NCBI GenBank assembly: GCA_015178975.1
Contig: WHVD01000269.1
Location: 1 to 64,000 of the forward strand
Length of the DNA stretch: 64,000 nt
Source of the DNA: Hysterangium stoloniferum
Taxonomy: Eukaryota > Basidiomycota > Agaricomycetes > Hysterangiales > Hysterangiaceae
Direction of reading: 5' to 3'
Below the pieces are notes generated by a model. That model had not been told where the DNA came from. It saw only the letters and a program-made list of their open reading frames with translations, and did no database searches. Below are positions 1 through 9,840 of the stretch, one piece after another (the first letter of the stretch is position 1; each line of letters opens with the position of its first letter). The position numbers and the translations under genes were made by a program.

Positions 1-3000
1 CTGGGAAGAGCATGCCAAGGGAGATGAGCCATGATGTGCAGACAAGGAGGAAAGGGTCAGAAACTCACAGACTGGGAAGAGCATGCCAAGGGAGATGAGC
101 CATGATGCAGACAAGGAGGAAAAGGTCAGAAACTCACTTGCTAGGAAGAGCATGCCAAGGGAGATGAGCCATGATGTGCAGACAAGGAGGAAAAGGTCAG
201 AAACTCACTTCCTGGGAAGAGCATGCCAAGGGAGATGAGCCATGATGTGCAGACAAGGAGGAAAAGGTCAGAAACTCACAGACTGGGAAGCGCATGCCAA
301 GGGAGATCAACTGTGATGTCCAGACAAAGGAGGAAAAGGTCAGAAACACACAGGACTGGGAAGAGCATGTGCTCAAGGGAGATGAGCCATGATGTGCAAA
401 CAAGGAAGAAAAGGTCATGAAACTCACAGACTGGGAAGAGCATGCCAAGGAGAGGAGATGAGCCATGATGTGCAGACAAGGGGGAAAAGGTCAGAAACTC
501 ACAGACTGGGAAGGAGCATGCCAAGGGGAGATGAGCCATGATGTGCAGACAAGGAGGAACAGGTCAGAAACTCACTTCCTGGGAAGAGCATGCCAAGGGA
601 GATGAGCCATGATGGGCAGACAAGGAGGAAAAGGTCAGAAATTCACAGACTGGGAAGCGCATGCCAAGGGAGATGAGCCATGATGTGCAGACAAGGAGGA
701 AAAGGTCAGAGGCTCACAAGCTGGGAAGAGCATGCCAAGGAAGATCAACTGTGATGTGCAGACAAGGAGGAAAAGGTCAGAAACTCACTTGCTGGGAAGA
801 GCATGCCAAGGGGAGATGAGCCATGATGTACAGACAAGGAGGAAAAGGTCAGAAACTCACTCGCTGGGAAGAGCATGCCAAGGGAGATGAGCCATGATGT
901 ACAGACAAGGAGGAAAAGGTCAGAAACTCACTCGCTGGTAAGAGCATGCCAAGGGAGATCAACGGTTATGTCCAGACAAGGAGGAAAAGGGCAGAAACTC
1001 ACACACTGGGAAGAGCATGCCAAGGGAGATGAGCCATGATGTGCAGACAAGGAGGAAAAGGTCAGAAACTCACGCGCTGGGAAGAGCATGCCAAGGAAGA
1101 TGAGCCATGATGTGCAGACAAAGAGGAAAAGGTCAGAAACTCACTTGCTGGGAAGAGCATGCCAAGGGAGATGAGCCATGATGTACACACAAGGAGGAAA
1201 AGGTCAGAAATTCACAAGCTGGGAAGAGCATGCCAAGGGAGATGAGCCATGATGTGCAGACAAGGAGGAAAAGGTCAGGAACTCACAAACTGGGAAGAGC
1301 ATGCCAAGTGAGATGAGCCATGATGTGCAGACAAGGAGGAAAAGGTCAGAAACTCACTCGCTGGGAAGGGCATGCCAAGGGAGATCAACCGTGATGTTCA
1401 GACAAGGAGGAAAAGGGCAGAAACTCACAAACTGGGAAGAGAATGCCAAAGGAGATGAGCCTTGTTGTCCAGACAAGGAGGAAAAGGGCATAAACTGACA
1501 AACTGGGAAGAGCATGCCAAGGGAGATGAGCCATGATGTGCAGACAAGCAGGAAAAGGTCAGAAAAACTCACTTCCTGGGAAGAGCATACCAAGGGAGAT
1601 GAGCCATGATGTACAGACAAGGAGGAAAAGGTCAGAAACTCACTTCTTGGGAAGAGCATGCCAAGGGAGATGAGCCATGATGTGCAGACAAGGAGGAAAA
1701 GGTCAGAAACTCACTTGCTGGGAAGAGCATACCAAGGGAGATGAGCCATGATGTGTAGACAAGGAGGAAAAGGTCAGAAACTCACTTCCTGGGAAGAGCA
1801 TGCCAAGGGAGATGAGCCATGAGGTGCAGACAAGGAGGAAATGGTCAGAAACTCACTTGCTGGGAAGAGCATGCCAAGGGAGATGAGCCATGATGTGTAG
1901 ACAAGGAGGAAAAGGTCAGAAACTCACAACCTGGGAAGAGCATGCCAAGGGAGATGAGCCATGATGTGCAGACAAGGAGGAAAAGGTCAGAAACTCACAG
2001 ACTGGGAAGCGCATGCCAAGGGAGATGAGCCATGATGTGCAGACAAGGAGGAAAAGGTCAGAAACTCACTCGCTGGGAAGAGCATGCCAAGGGAGATGAG
2101 CCATGATGTACAGACAAGGAGGAAAAGGTCAGAAACTCACTTCCTGGGAAGAGCATGCCAAGGAGATGAGCCATGATGGGCAGACAAGGAGGAAAAGGTC
2201 AGAAACTCACTTCCTGGGAAGAGCATGCCAAGGGAGATGAGCCGTGATGTGCAGACAATGAGGAAAAGGTCAAAAGCTCACTCCCTGGGATGAGCATGCC
2301 AAGGGAGATGAGCCATTATGTGCAAACAAGGAGGAAAAGGTCACAAGCTCACAAGCTGGGAAGAGCATGCCAAGGAAGATCAACTGTGATGTCCAGACAA
2401 GGAGGAAAAGGGTAGAAACTCACAAACTGGGAAGAGCATGCCAAGGGAGATGAGCCATGATGTGCAGACAAGGAGGAAAAGGTCAGAAACTCACAGACTG
2501 GGAAGAGCATGCCAAGGGAGATGAGCCATGATGTGCAGACAAGGAGGAACAGGTCAGAAACTCACAGACTGGGAAGAGCATGCCAAGGGAGATGAGCCAT
2601 GATGTGCAGACAAGGAGGAAAAGGTCAGAAACTCACACACTGGGAAGAGCATGCCAAGGGAGATAAGGCATGATGTGCAGACAAGGAGGAAAAGGTCAGA
2701 AACTCACTTCCTGGGAAGAGCATGCCAAGGGAGATGAGCCATGATGTGCAGACAAGGAGGAAAAGGTCAGAAGCTCACAAGCTGGGAAGAACATACCAAG
2801 GAAGATTAACTGTGATGTCCAGACAAGGAGGAAAAGGGCAGAAACTCACAAACTGGGAAGAGCATGCCAAGGGAGATGAGCCATGATGTGCAGACAAGGA
2901 GGAAAAGGTCAGAAACTCACAGACTGGGTAGAGCATGCCAAGGGAGATGAGCCATGATGTACAGACAAGGAGGAAAAGGTCAGAAACTCACTCGCTGGGA

Positions 3001-3540
3001 AGAGCATGCCAAGGGAGATCAGCCATGATGTGCAGACAAGAAGGAAAAGGTCAGAAACTCACAGACTGGGAAGAGCATGCCAAGGGAGATGAGCCATGAT
3101 GTGCAGACAAGGAGGAAAAGGTCAGAAACTCACTCGCTGGGAAGAGCGTGCCAAGGGGGATCAACGGTGATGTCCAGACAAGGAGGAAAAGGTCAGAAAC
3201 TCACAAACTGGGAAGAGCATGTCAAGGGTGATGTGCCATGATGTGCAGACAAGTAGGAACAGGTCAGAAGCTCACAAGCTGGGAAGAGCATGCCAAGGGA
3301 GATGAGCCATGATGTGCAGACGAGGAAAAGGTCAGAACCTCACAGACTGGGAAGAGCATGCCAAGGGAGATGAGCCATGATGTGCAGACAAGGAGGAAAA
3401 GGTCAGAAACTCACAGACTGGGAAGAGCATGCCAAGGGAGATGAGCCATGATGTGCAGACAAGGAGGAAAAGGTCAGAAACTCACTCGCTGGGAAGAGCA
3501 TGCCAAGGGAGATGAGCCATGAGAAACAGACAAAGAGCAA
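1..3540 (-). repeat. 71-bp tandem array, each unit an intron-like 68-mer plus a variable triplet
   Basis: About 50 head-to-tail units of 71 bp (range about 69-73). Read on the minus strand each unit starts GTGAGTTT, ends CTTCCCAG and is 68 nt long, followed by three bases before the next GTGAG. I counted 49 junctions: 48 have a 3-nt spacer and one (352-355) has 4 nt. One 3-nt junction (1644-1646) has a changed acceptor. The spacers read in sense as TCT 12, GAA 8, CGA 7, TTT 6, CAA 5, CTT 5, TGT 2 and CGC, GTT, GGA once each; none is a stop. The unit contains CTGAC and CTCAT, which resemble fungal branch sites. The array continues the intron chain at 3486-4999 on the same strand and is cut by the window edge. 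The unit structure is seen directly; use as introns is inferred. Confidence 0.93.
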
Positions 3541-4999
3541 CAACTTACCCCCTATAGTGCCCATCCCAACAATTTTCCAAGAGGGCAATTGAAGTTGTAA
3601 TTATAATTCTGATTACAAGGAAGCAACAAATCCTCACCCCCTGCAATCCCAGATGTAAACCCATTGAGTCCCCTTTCTTAAATTGATCCCAAAGAACAAT
3701 ACATACATCCAGCTTTACATCCAAACAATCTGCCACTCAATATCCACATAGACATAGAAATGAATACATCACTAACCTCCTAAATTGTCCTTAGCACATT
3801 TAGCCATGTGATACGACAGAGTTGGATACACTCACTCTCTGCAGGCAATCCACACAACCCAAGATGGTAAGCATTGTTATCCAAACCTTGACAATGCATT
3901 CAACCAGACAACACATACAGTCTAAACAGAAACCAGAGTGTCACGAAATAAGCTCCCAAACTTATATACACATTACTTACAGCCTACCTCAACCAGAGCT
4001 TTTAATACAAGTACAATGGTTATTTTGGGAGACACTCACCTCAATCTGTTTGAGAGTTACAAATATAACATTTGTCTACCTTAGTAGCCAAGCCCAAAGA
4101 ACATTCTAACTTACAGCCTATCAAGGATGTAAGTAGGTGATGTAATTAGAACTCAGACTGATTTTACATTCTTTTCCAAATGTCAAAATCATATAAGGTT
4201 AACTTCAATATACCCATATAAGCATACTCACTATCTGTGCAGTTTAAAATTAGTAGGATTATACTCTTATTAGATTAATGATTTATTCATTAGATGTGAG
4301 CACTTACATCCTGAGTCATCCACAAGTTGTTGAGCGACTGCAGGAATGTATTGTCCAAAAACACTTACCATCTGCCACATTGTAGTTTACAGGAACAGCT
4401 ATGAGCCAGTGTATGCAAAATGGAGGAGACATACTCACATCCTATTGGCAATGTACTAGATGAAGCTCATACCGCACTGAAACAGCGGGAAGGGCTTACC
4501 CTCTATTAAATATGTCAGAAGCCAAACAAACACATGACAAAGCCATACTCACAATCTAAATATCTTGAGCAGTATTATAATCATATTTGCTAAAATACTC
4601 ACCAGCTGGAGACACGATCATAAAATAGTTGAATGAATGTAAACCGAATAAAGAAGACTGCAGCAGTAGAAATGTGTTACATACTTTCTATAGTGACCAG
4701 GGAGAAACGGAGATCAATATAATGATAACACTTCCCAAGGTTAGACCTACATTCTGCTCAGAAGCAATGATATTAAGTTAGATAAGGCAATAACAATCAC
4801 AAGGATGATCAGCTCACAAACTAACGCCAATATACTGGGATCAATGATGGCCAGACATTGTCAACACATGTATGGACACTCACGCTCTACCAACAAAATA
4901 TGAGGAAATGACATGAAAAGAGGATAGCTTCAAGTCACTCACGGGCTGTTGTTACCAATGTTTGAACATGATGGTGCAGGGGTTACAACATTCTCGTAC
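3486..4999 (-). CDS. Chain of single-codon micro-exons, C-terminal extension of the GTPase gene
   Basis: On the minus strand, donors (GTGAG, GTAAG, GTTAG, GTATG, GTAGG) recur every 50-120 bp, each exactly 3 nt after a CAG or TAG. Clear 3-nt exons start at plus positions 4943, 4884, 4818, 4751, 4603, 4553, 4500, 4439, 4369, 4308, 4232, 4115, 3981, 3919, 3836, 3777, 3638, 3549 and 3486. A 6-nt exon lies at 4040-4045. Possible extra exons with AAG acceptors are 4681-4683, 4168-4170 and 3707-3712 (6 nt). Intron lengths are about 47-86 nt, normal for fungi, and the intron sequences are not related to each other. In phase 0 the sense codons read P S F N (Y) L I R D M D I, then (N) A I-E A T R E (L-D) G G R, with no stop. 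Exon 8 of the GTPase also ends in phase 0. The alternative is one very long intron removed through many ratchet points. Junctions are seen; splicing is inferred. Confidence 0.8.
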
Positions 5000-6335
5000 C
5001 AAGACGTGTGGAAAACAATACATGACCGCGCAGAACAAGGATTTTGCTTGTTTTTCGGAAAATGTGCCTGATTCGAGAACAACTGAGAAAAGTGGTACCC
5101 GTGCATTCAATCGTCTATCTTGCATTGGCCATATCTTCCCTCACCTTGCCCTTGCGGTATAATTATCCTTGGGTATCCATGTATTGGCAGTCTACCTTTG
5201 AAGGCGGAGAACTGGGTAGCTTACTTGTTGATAACTTGTTTGATACGAGATTCAATATTGATCCGCAATATCGACAGACAGAACAGTTTCAGGGTGTCAC
5301 GGTCAAGGGCCTGTGAGGTTCTCACGATCAGCTCATCACAATTAGTACCCTCTTTGTTCATGTCTGAGGAGTGTGGTTAAGCACGTTGCTGTGCCATCGA
5401 CAAGAAGCAATGTACCACGGAGGTATACAACATAACGAGGCTTGTGTTTTACTTCGTTGAGTCGTTTGAGATATTTCTTTTGAAATATCTCCTCTGCGAG
5501 ATCGGGAACTTTTTTTTCAATTGCTTCACGAGAAAGATCATCATCATTGAACATTAACTGGTTGCGTGCCTCCTGGTCCAAAGCATCCATCTTCGTAAAA
5601 ATGGCGATAATAGGGACTTGAATGATAATGAGAATAATAAGCAGTGGGTTCAACTGATGAAGCAGATAATCGCTGACCATTTCCCGTGCTCCTCTCAAAC
5701 AGACTCATCTCTTTATCGGTCATCCCTCTATCGTTACTAGTTGGCAAACAATACCTGAACCACAAAAGTCAGAAATTAGAAAAATAACACAGACGTTCAG
5801 CGCACCAGATGGCATGTAGTTGATCCTTTAATTGCGCACCCTTTGCTCGGCTTTCGATAAAGTTTCTGACTTTTTGCAGCTCGACAGCACCACCCGCTTC
5901 AAACCCGCAGGAGTCATGAAATACGAAGCCGTGAGCAGTTGGATATTGAAACTGGTGTTCGATCTCGTGGTTTCCGCGCTAAAAATTGCCATTAGTGCAC
6001 CACCACTGGAGGTATGAGTCGATCCGACACGGACCGATGCCGACGGCTCCAACTTTGAATCGTTCTACATCAGGTAAGTAACAAAAGAATAAAGTAAACT
6101 GCATTGGGGATATTGCAGTTAGGTATGGCACAGATAACTTACATTGAGACAGACCGGTTCGCGACCCTGGGCATGGCACACCTTTTCCAGAATGGTTGTC
6201 TTTCCAGCGTTGGCGTTGCCAATGACCAAAATTCGAAAATGTTCGACTTGCTATTTGGATATCAGAAGGTAATCTGCTATTGTTATGAGCACTCCTTACA
6301 AGATTATTGGAATTTTCAAGTTGTTCTTGCGACAT
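5000..6335 (-). CDS. P-loop GTPase (agaric G-domain protein), exons 1-8
   Basis: Exons, high to low: 6335-6300, 6250-6143, 6064-6035, 5978-5806, 5754-5678, 5616-5416, 5363-5225, 5114-5000. They join in frame to about 293 residues. Introns are 49, 78, 56, 51, 61, 52 and 110 nt; intron 5 ends in AAG. Start ATG 6335 gives MSQEQLENSNNL, followed by Walker A (GNANAGKT, about residues 23-30), the G3-like FHDSCGFEAGG typical of this fungal family, HAIWYCLP, and the G4 motif VPIIAIFTKMDAL. The conserved C-terminal part contains RDMNKEGTNC and TSQALDRDTLKLF. Exon 8 ends YCFPHVL in phase 0 at donor 4999 and leads into the micro-exon chain. The family is a TRAFAC-like GTPase expanded in Agaricomycetes; its biological role is unknown to me. 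No stop or frameshift is needed. Exon 8 is the least certain exon. Confidence 0.85.
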
Positions 6336-6352
6336 GATGTGCTCGATGTTGA

Positions 6353-6640
6353 ATGTCTGAGATGATGTGCGACGCGAGATGGTCTATATCGTGGGGAAGA
6401 CTAGGGCTAAGCGCCGCGCCTGCCACGGGAAGACCTACCAATAATGCGGTAAAAGCCATTCCACCGGTTCAGTTTCTAGCCACGGGTTGGAAGCTCGTGA
6501 TTGAAAGGATCACACTTGCGAAGCATAAACACGGTGTGTTGGAAGCGATGTCATCAGTAAGTGTCTTCTTATGGTGCAAGCGCCGGTGGAGACTCCCAGT
6601 GAGCGTCAATACCACGATTGAGGTTCCAACCAAGATTTGA
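6353..6640 (+). other. Open stretch divergent from the GTPase, possible exon
   Basis: A 95-codon open frame starts 18 bp from the GTPase start codon on the other strand. It is richer in CpG than the surrounding transposon DNA and contains a GTAAGTG donor-like site near 6560. The protein has a plausible composition (for example AIPPVQFLATGWKLVIE), but I do not recognise the family. It could be the first exon of a divergently transcribed gene sharing a promoter with the GTPase, or a decayed gene. Nothing downstream supports a continuation. Confidence 0.25.
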
Positions 6641-7240
6641 TTTGATTGAGCGGGTTTGAAAGCTGGTCTCCTAGTTAGGAAGAGACAAGTAATCTCGGCG
6701 AAACCTGAAATAAAACCATTGTTTGTCCCACGAAGCTTAACCTAAGCATTTCTTTTGTTTACGAAGAGGGCGCTCAATTTTTAACACACACGCACGCCCA
6801 ATGACCAGAGGGAAGTGAGCCATCACACATTTACTAGGAGTGTGATCTGGCTGAGGACGGGTGGACAAAATGGAGGTGGTGGGAGAGACATGGAAGTCAC
6901 ACAATAGTGAGGCATCTCTGTGTCAGTCAATGGGGGAGATGGCGGTGACACTGGGGAATAAATCTAATATGCAAAGGATGGCAGTGATAGAATTGATCAC
7001 CAAATAGACCTATGCATATACAGAAGGTAGCAGCATTCTTAGATATGTTGCAAACCTTGTCCAAGCCATCACCAAGATATATATCAACAGGAAGTACACC
7101 AGTTCTGTTAGGTAATTGAGCCTTGAAGAATGCGCAAACGGAAAAATGAGACAGTGTATGTCTCAAAATGACATAATTAACTTCGGTTTGAATCTCCTCT
7201 TAAAATGTATTGTTATATACGTGTAGGATAGTAAGGTGGA
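6641..7240. other. Intergenic, no gene seen
   Basis: AT-rich sequence with only short open frames and no recognisable motif on either strand. Confidence 0.6.
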
Positions 7241-7394
7241 ACTCTCAGCGAATGGCATATCGCTGAGAGTAAGTACTTAGGTGTTATCATTTACAAAAAC
7301 AAACAAACTCATATGTATTTGTAGCTTAGAGTTGCTATTAGGTAACGTATATATAGCGAATCGCATATCGCTGAGACTTAAAGTTGCTATTAAG
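7241..7394. repeat. Paired hairpins inside a short direct duplication
   Basis: ACTCTCAGCGA (7241-7251) and TCGCTGAGAGT (7260-7270) form a perfect 11-bp stem with an 8-nt loop. A second, shorter version (AGCGA...TCGCT) lies at 7356-7372. GTTGCTATTA follows CTTAGA at about 7325 and CTTAAA at about 7377, so the hairpin and its flank look duplicated. It could be a small MITE or a regulatory palindrome; no terminal duplication is clear. Confidence 0.5.
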
Positions 7395-7694
7395 TTCAAT
7401 CTTTGGCATTATTGTCCTATGGTGAATATCCCATAAGCATGAGCCATAGTTGTCGAATCAAACTCCCACTTCCCCAAACGAAATCACTAGAAATAGCTAT
7501 TTCAATGTATTTATATCGCTATTATAAAAATGTACAATATTCTCCTCACTTAACTTAAAATTATGCAATTTATTTGGTAATTTTATCTTAAATATTGAGG
7601 GAGCTACGAAATTTTGACTTATTATTCTTTTTTAACTATATATCATCAAACCGGCACCTGGCGCTTATTACACAATGCGCGGGAAAATCATCAC

Positions 7695-7815
7695 AACAAG
7701 TGACAGTTGTGACAAAGGCATGTAACTGTCACAAAAGCGTGCAACTGTCACAAAAGCACACAACTGTCACAAAGGCGCAACAGTCACAGAAGCATGTAAA
7801 GTGCAATGGATGTCA
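7695..7815. repeat. TGTCACA-rich short tandem array
   Basis: Five or six imperfect copies of a unit of about 20 bp containing ACTGTCACAAAAGC. Comparable TGTCACA or TTGTGACAC arrays occur at 38670-38850 and inside the LTRs at 39955-40110 and 43940-44080. This suggests a shared promoter-type element of retroelement LTRs. Confidence 0.55.
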
Positions 7816-7859
7816 CACGTGCACAGGTGCGGGAGCATTATGTCATCATATATGCTATT

Positions 7860-8125
7860 GCAGAAAAAGCTGGAAACTCCTGGAATATTCCAGCAGCTTC
7901 CAAAGGAATAGTTACAAATAGATACAAATAGTAAATAAAATATTGGAGAATATTCTATAAGGTTCTAGAATATTCTATTATATCTAGAATATTCTACAGT
8001 GTCTTAGAAATAGTTAGAATCCTCTATAAAGCTCTAGAAAATTCTAAATGACATCATTCATCTCTGAATGACATCATTAAATCTTCTGGAATCTTCTAAA
8101 ATGTCTCAGACTAAAATGTATATAA
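7860..8125 (+). promoter_or_regulatory. Heat-shock-element-like cluster followed by a TATA box
   Basis: Inverted TTC/GAA pentamers repeat through this stretch: GGAATATTCC near 7880, then several TTCTAGAATATTC-type blocks at about 7940-8000 and more TTCTAGAA-like or TTCTGGAA-like blocks to 8100. TATATAAGG follows near 8119. This arrangement matches heat-shock factor sites upstream of a core promoter. The segment carries no gene and sits among retroelement pieces, so it is probably the U3 part of an old LTR rather than a host promoter. Confidence 0.45.
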
Positions 8126-8212
8126 GGAGCTCTGCTCCAGCCCTGAATAGAACTAATCTTATCAACCCATTTATCATCACATCAGTGTGTCACTGCAGCT
8201 AGCAGTTTATTG

Positions 8213-8277
8213 CCACCTCTTGTTGAGCTTCTGACACCAATCAGGATTCCCTGTCACTTCTTGTTGAGCTTCTGACA
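8213..8277 (+). repeat. 23-bp direct duplication, 41-bp period
   Basis: CTTGTTGAGCTTCTGACA occurs twice, ending at 8236 and 8277. It lies just downstream of the heat-shock-like promoter block, probably in the transcribed part of the same old LTR. Confidence 0.6.
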
Positions 8278-8351
8278 ATAGTCCTACCCCTTTATTTTGT
8301 TATGACTGTGTCACAACCCGAAGGTCCCCGAGGTTATCACCACCTATTGAT

Positions 8352-8510
8352 GATTCAAGTTATCGTTCAAGTCATCATATCGGAAGCCATTGGTCTCCCG
8401 ATGCTGACATATGCTTTCATGGCAATCAAACTCTGTTCATGCCCCCGTCAAAATATACTTGTACTATCTGGTTAAACTCCGATATGTCCCTTTTTATTAC
8501 AGTAAGCAAA
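8352..8510 (+). mobile_element. Retroelement 3' region fragment, homologous to 39560-39725
   Basis: This block matches the reverse complement of about 39560-39725, just downstream of the chromodomain of fossil element D. Shared stretches include GCTGACATATGCTTTCATGG and the segment near 8450-8505. It is a fossil fragment of the same chromovirus family, cut on the right by the solo LTR at 8558. Confidence 0.65.
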
Positions 8511-8557
8511 AAAAGGGTTGCAATGTTCAGTGAATTTTAACTCAAATGCTTAAAACT

Positions 8558-9376
8558 TGTTACGACCGGACAATCCTGCCGGACTCCGGGCACTAACCCA
8601 AACGCCCCCACGCGCTACAAGCACCAATCGTCTGTTTATAGGATTTCCCGCCCGGACTCCATTACGACAAGACTTGTTACGTTCGACCACATTACGACAC
8701 ATATCAGTCACCGGACGTCCCCCGGACTCCGTCCCTGTCTATGTCCATCTTCGTCCCACGCATCAGTCACCGGTCCCCGCTCAGAATCCCGTCACCGCTC
8801 TACTTGAGCCCCGTTCCCGTTTTAGTCAAATGACCTGTCACAATTTAGGACTCCGTTCCCACTCTGTTTCCCGTTATGGGTTATGCTTTGTCACGATTCA
8901 GACTCCGCTCCATTCCGTCCCGTTCCTAACACCAAACTTGGTGTTTACATTTCCCGTTTTATGTTTTGTTAGTTTCGTTTCGCCATTACTGGATTTGGTA
9001 TGTTATTCACTCCATGGTCTATATAAACTGGCAGATGTTGTACATACAATCCAGTCAGAAAATTAGCTTAGATTCCCCCCCAGTAATCTACTATATTTTC
9101 CGCCCTAAAACCCTACTCTTATCAGACCGCTCGCACTAGTCAGAGCCCACGGGCTCCGGCGCATCTATCTCTCTCAACCATCTCGACTCACAACTCACAA
9201 CCTACGACCTACGACTTATGACCCTCAAACCCCGCCCGGACTCCCCGGGATTCCCATCCGTCTGTTTGAAATTGGACAACACGATCTAGCGAGGGCGCAG
9301 CCTATAAGCTGAAGCCAAGTCCTACCGGATATCCCGCAGGTTTCTCTGGAGACCCGGCCTGTGTGTGTATCCTAAC
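8558..9376 (+). mobile_element. Solo LTR, family a (Ty3/gypsy)
   Basis: Starts TGTTACGACC and ends TCCTAACA, 819 bp. It is near-identical in layout to the copies at 53229 and 56909 and related to 9841. Flanks are AAACT and TAACT, a target duplication with one mismatch. It carries the shared LTR core (AGCCTATAAGCTGAAGCC) near 9300. A 169-codon open frame inside is a by-product of LTR sequence. Confidence 0.88.
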
Positions 9377-9580
9377 ATAACTCCAGAAATAAATTAGCCC
9401 CATTAGAAAAGAATATACATTAGAATGCCCTGTTTCTGAACTTTAACATGATAAACAAGTTTGTTCAAAAATGTTTATTCATTGTTAAGATATTAAATAT
9501 TGTGTACAGGAGTATCATTGCAACTCTTTTTTTGCTTTCATTTTATAAACATGAAGCTATGCATTCTAGTACATGGTATG

Positions 9581-9633
9581 TGTTAGGATACACACACAGG
9601 CCGGGTCTCCGGAGAAACCCGCGGGATATCCCA
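9581..9633 (-). mobile_element. Terminal fragment of an LTR of family a
   Basis: About 53 bp beginning TGTTAGGATACACACACAGG match the end of the family-a LTR in inverse orientation; the sequence then changes abruptly. Confidence 0.7.
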
Positions 9634-9639
9634 TGTCAA

Positions 9640-9840
9640 ATGTACTTTTCTTGAAAAAGAATATACATCGTGATCAGCATGATCCACACAGTGATCAGTT
9701 TGATCAGTGGCTCTTAGATGTAGGCCATGGAAAGGATTTGCCTTTGGATCATATGATGCATATCACTCCTCATATGATCTGTGGCCAGAAATGTCTGATC
9801 TAATTGCTGGGATATATCCAGACATCCATGTGGATGGAGA
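9640..9840 (+). mobile_element. Helitron helicase (PIF1-like) fragment
   Basis: Two overlapping plus-strand frames carry FDQWLLDVGHGKDLP and SDLIAGIYPDI. These resemble the FxQWLLxVGxG...LIxxIYPDL block of Helitron-encoded PIF1-like helicases. One frame change separates the two parts, so this is a decayed fragment. It lies between two LTR pieces; no Helitron ends were found. Confidence 0.5.

Noticed and set aside
1-3540. CRISPR array or protein-coding repeat ORFs
   Set aside because: The variable parts are 3 bp, not spacers, and the genome is eukaryotic. The 60-100 codon frames in the array lie in shifting frames on both strands and follow only from the repeat.
5828-6052. Separate 74-codon minus frame
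   Set aside because: It overlaps GTPase exons 3-4 in another frame and includes an intron.
8557-9066. 169-codon open frame on the plus strand
   Set aside because: It lies wholly inside the family-a LTR and is not conserved as protein in the other copies.
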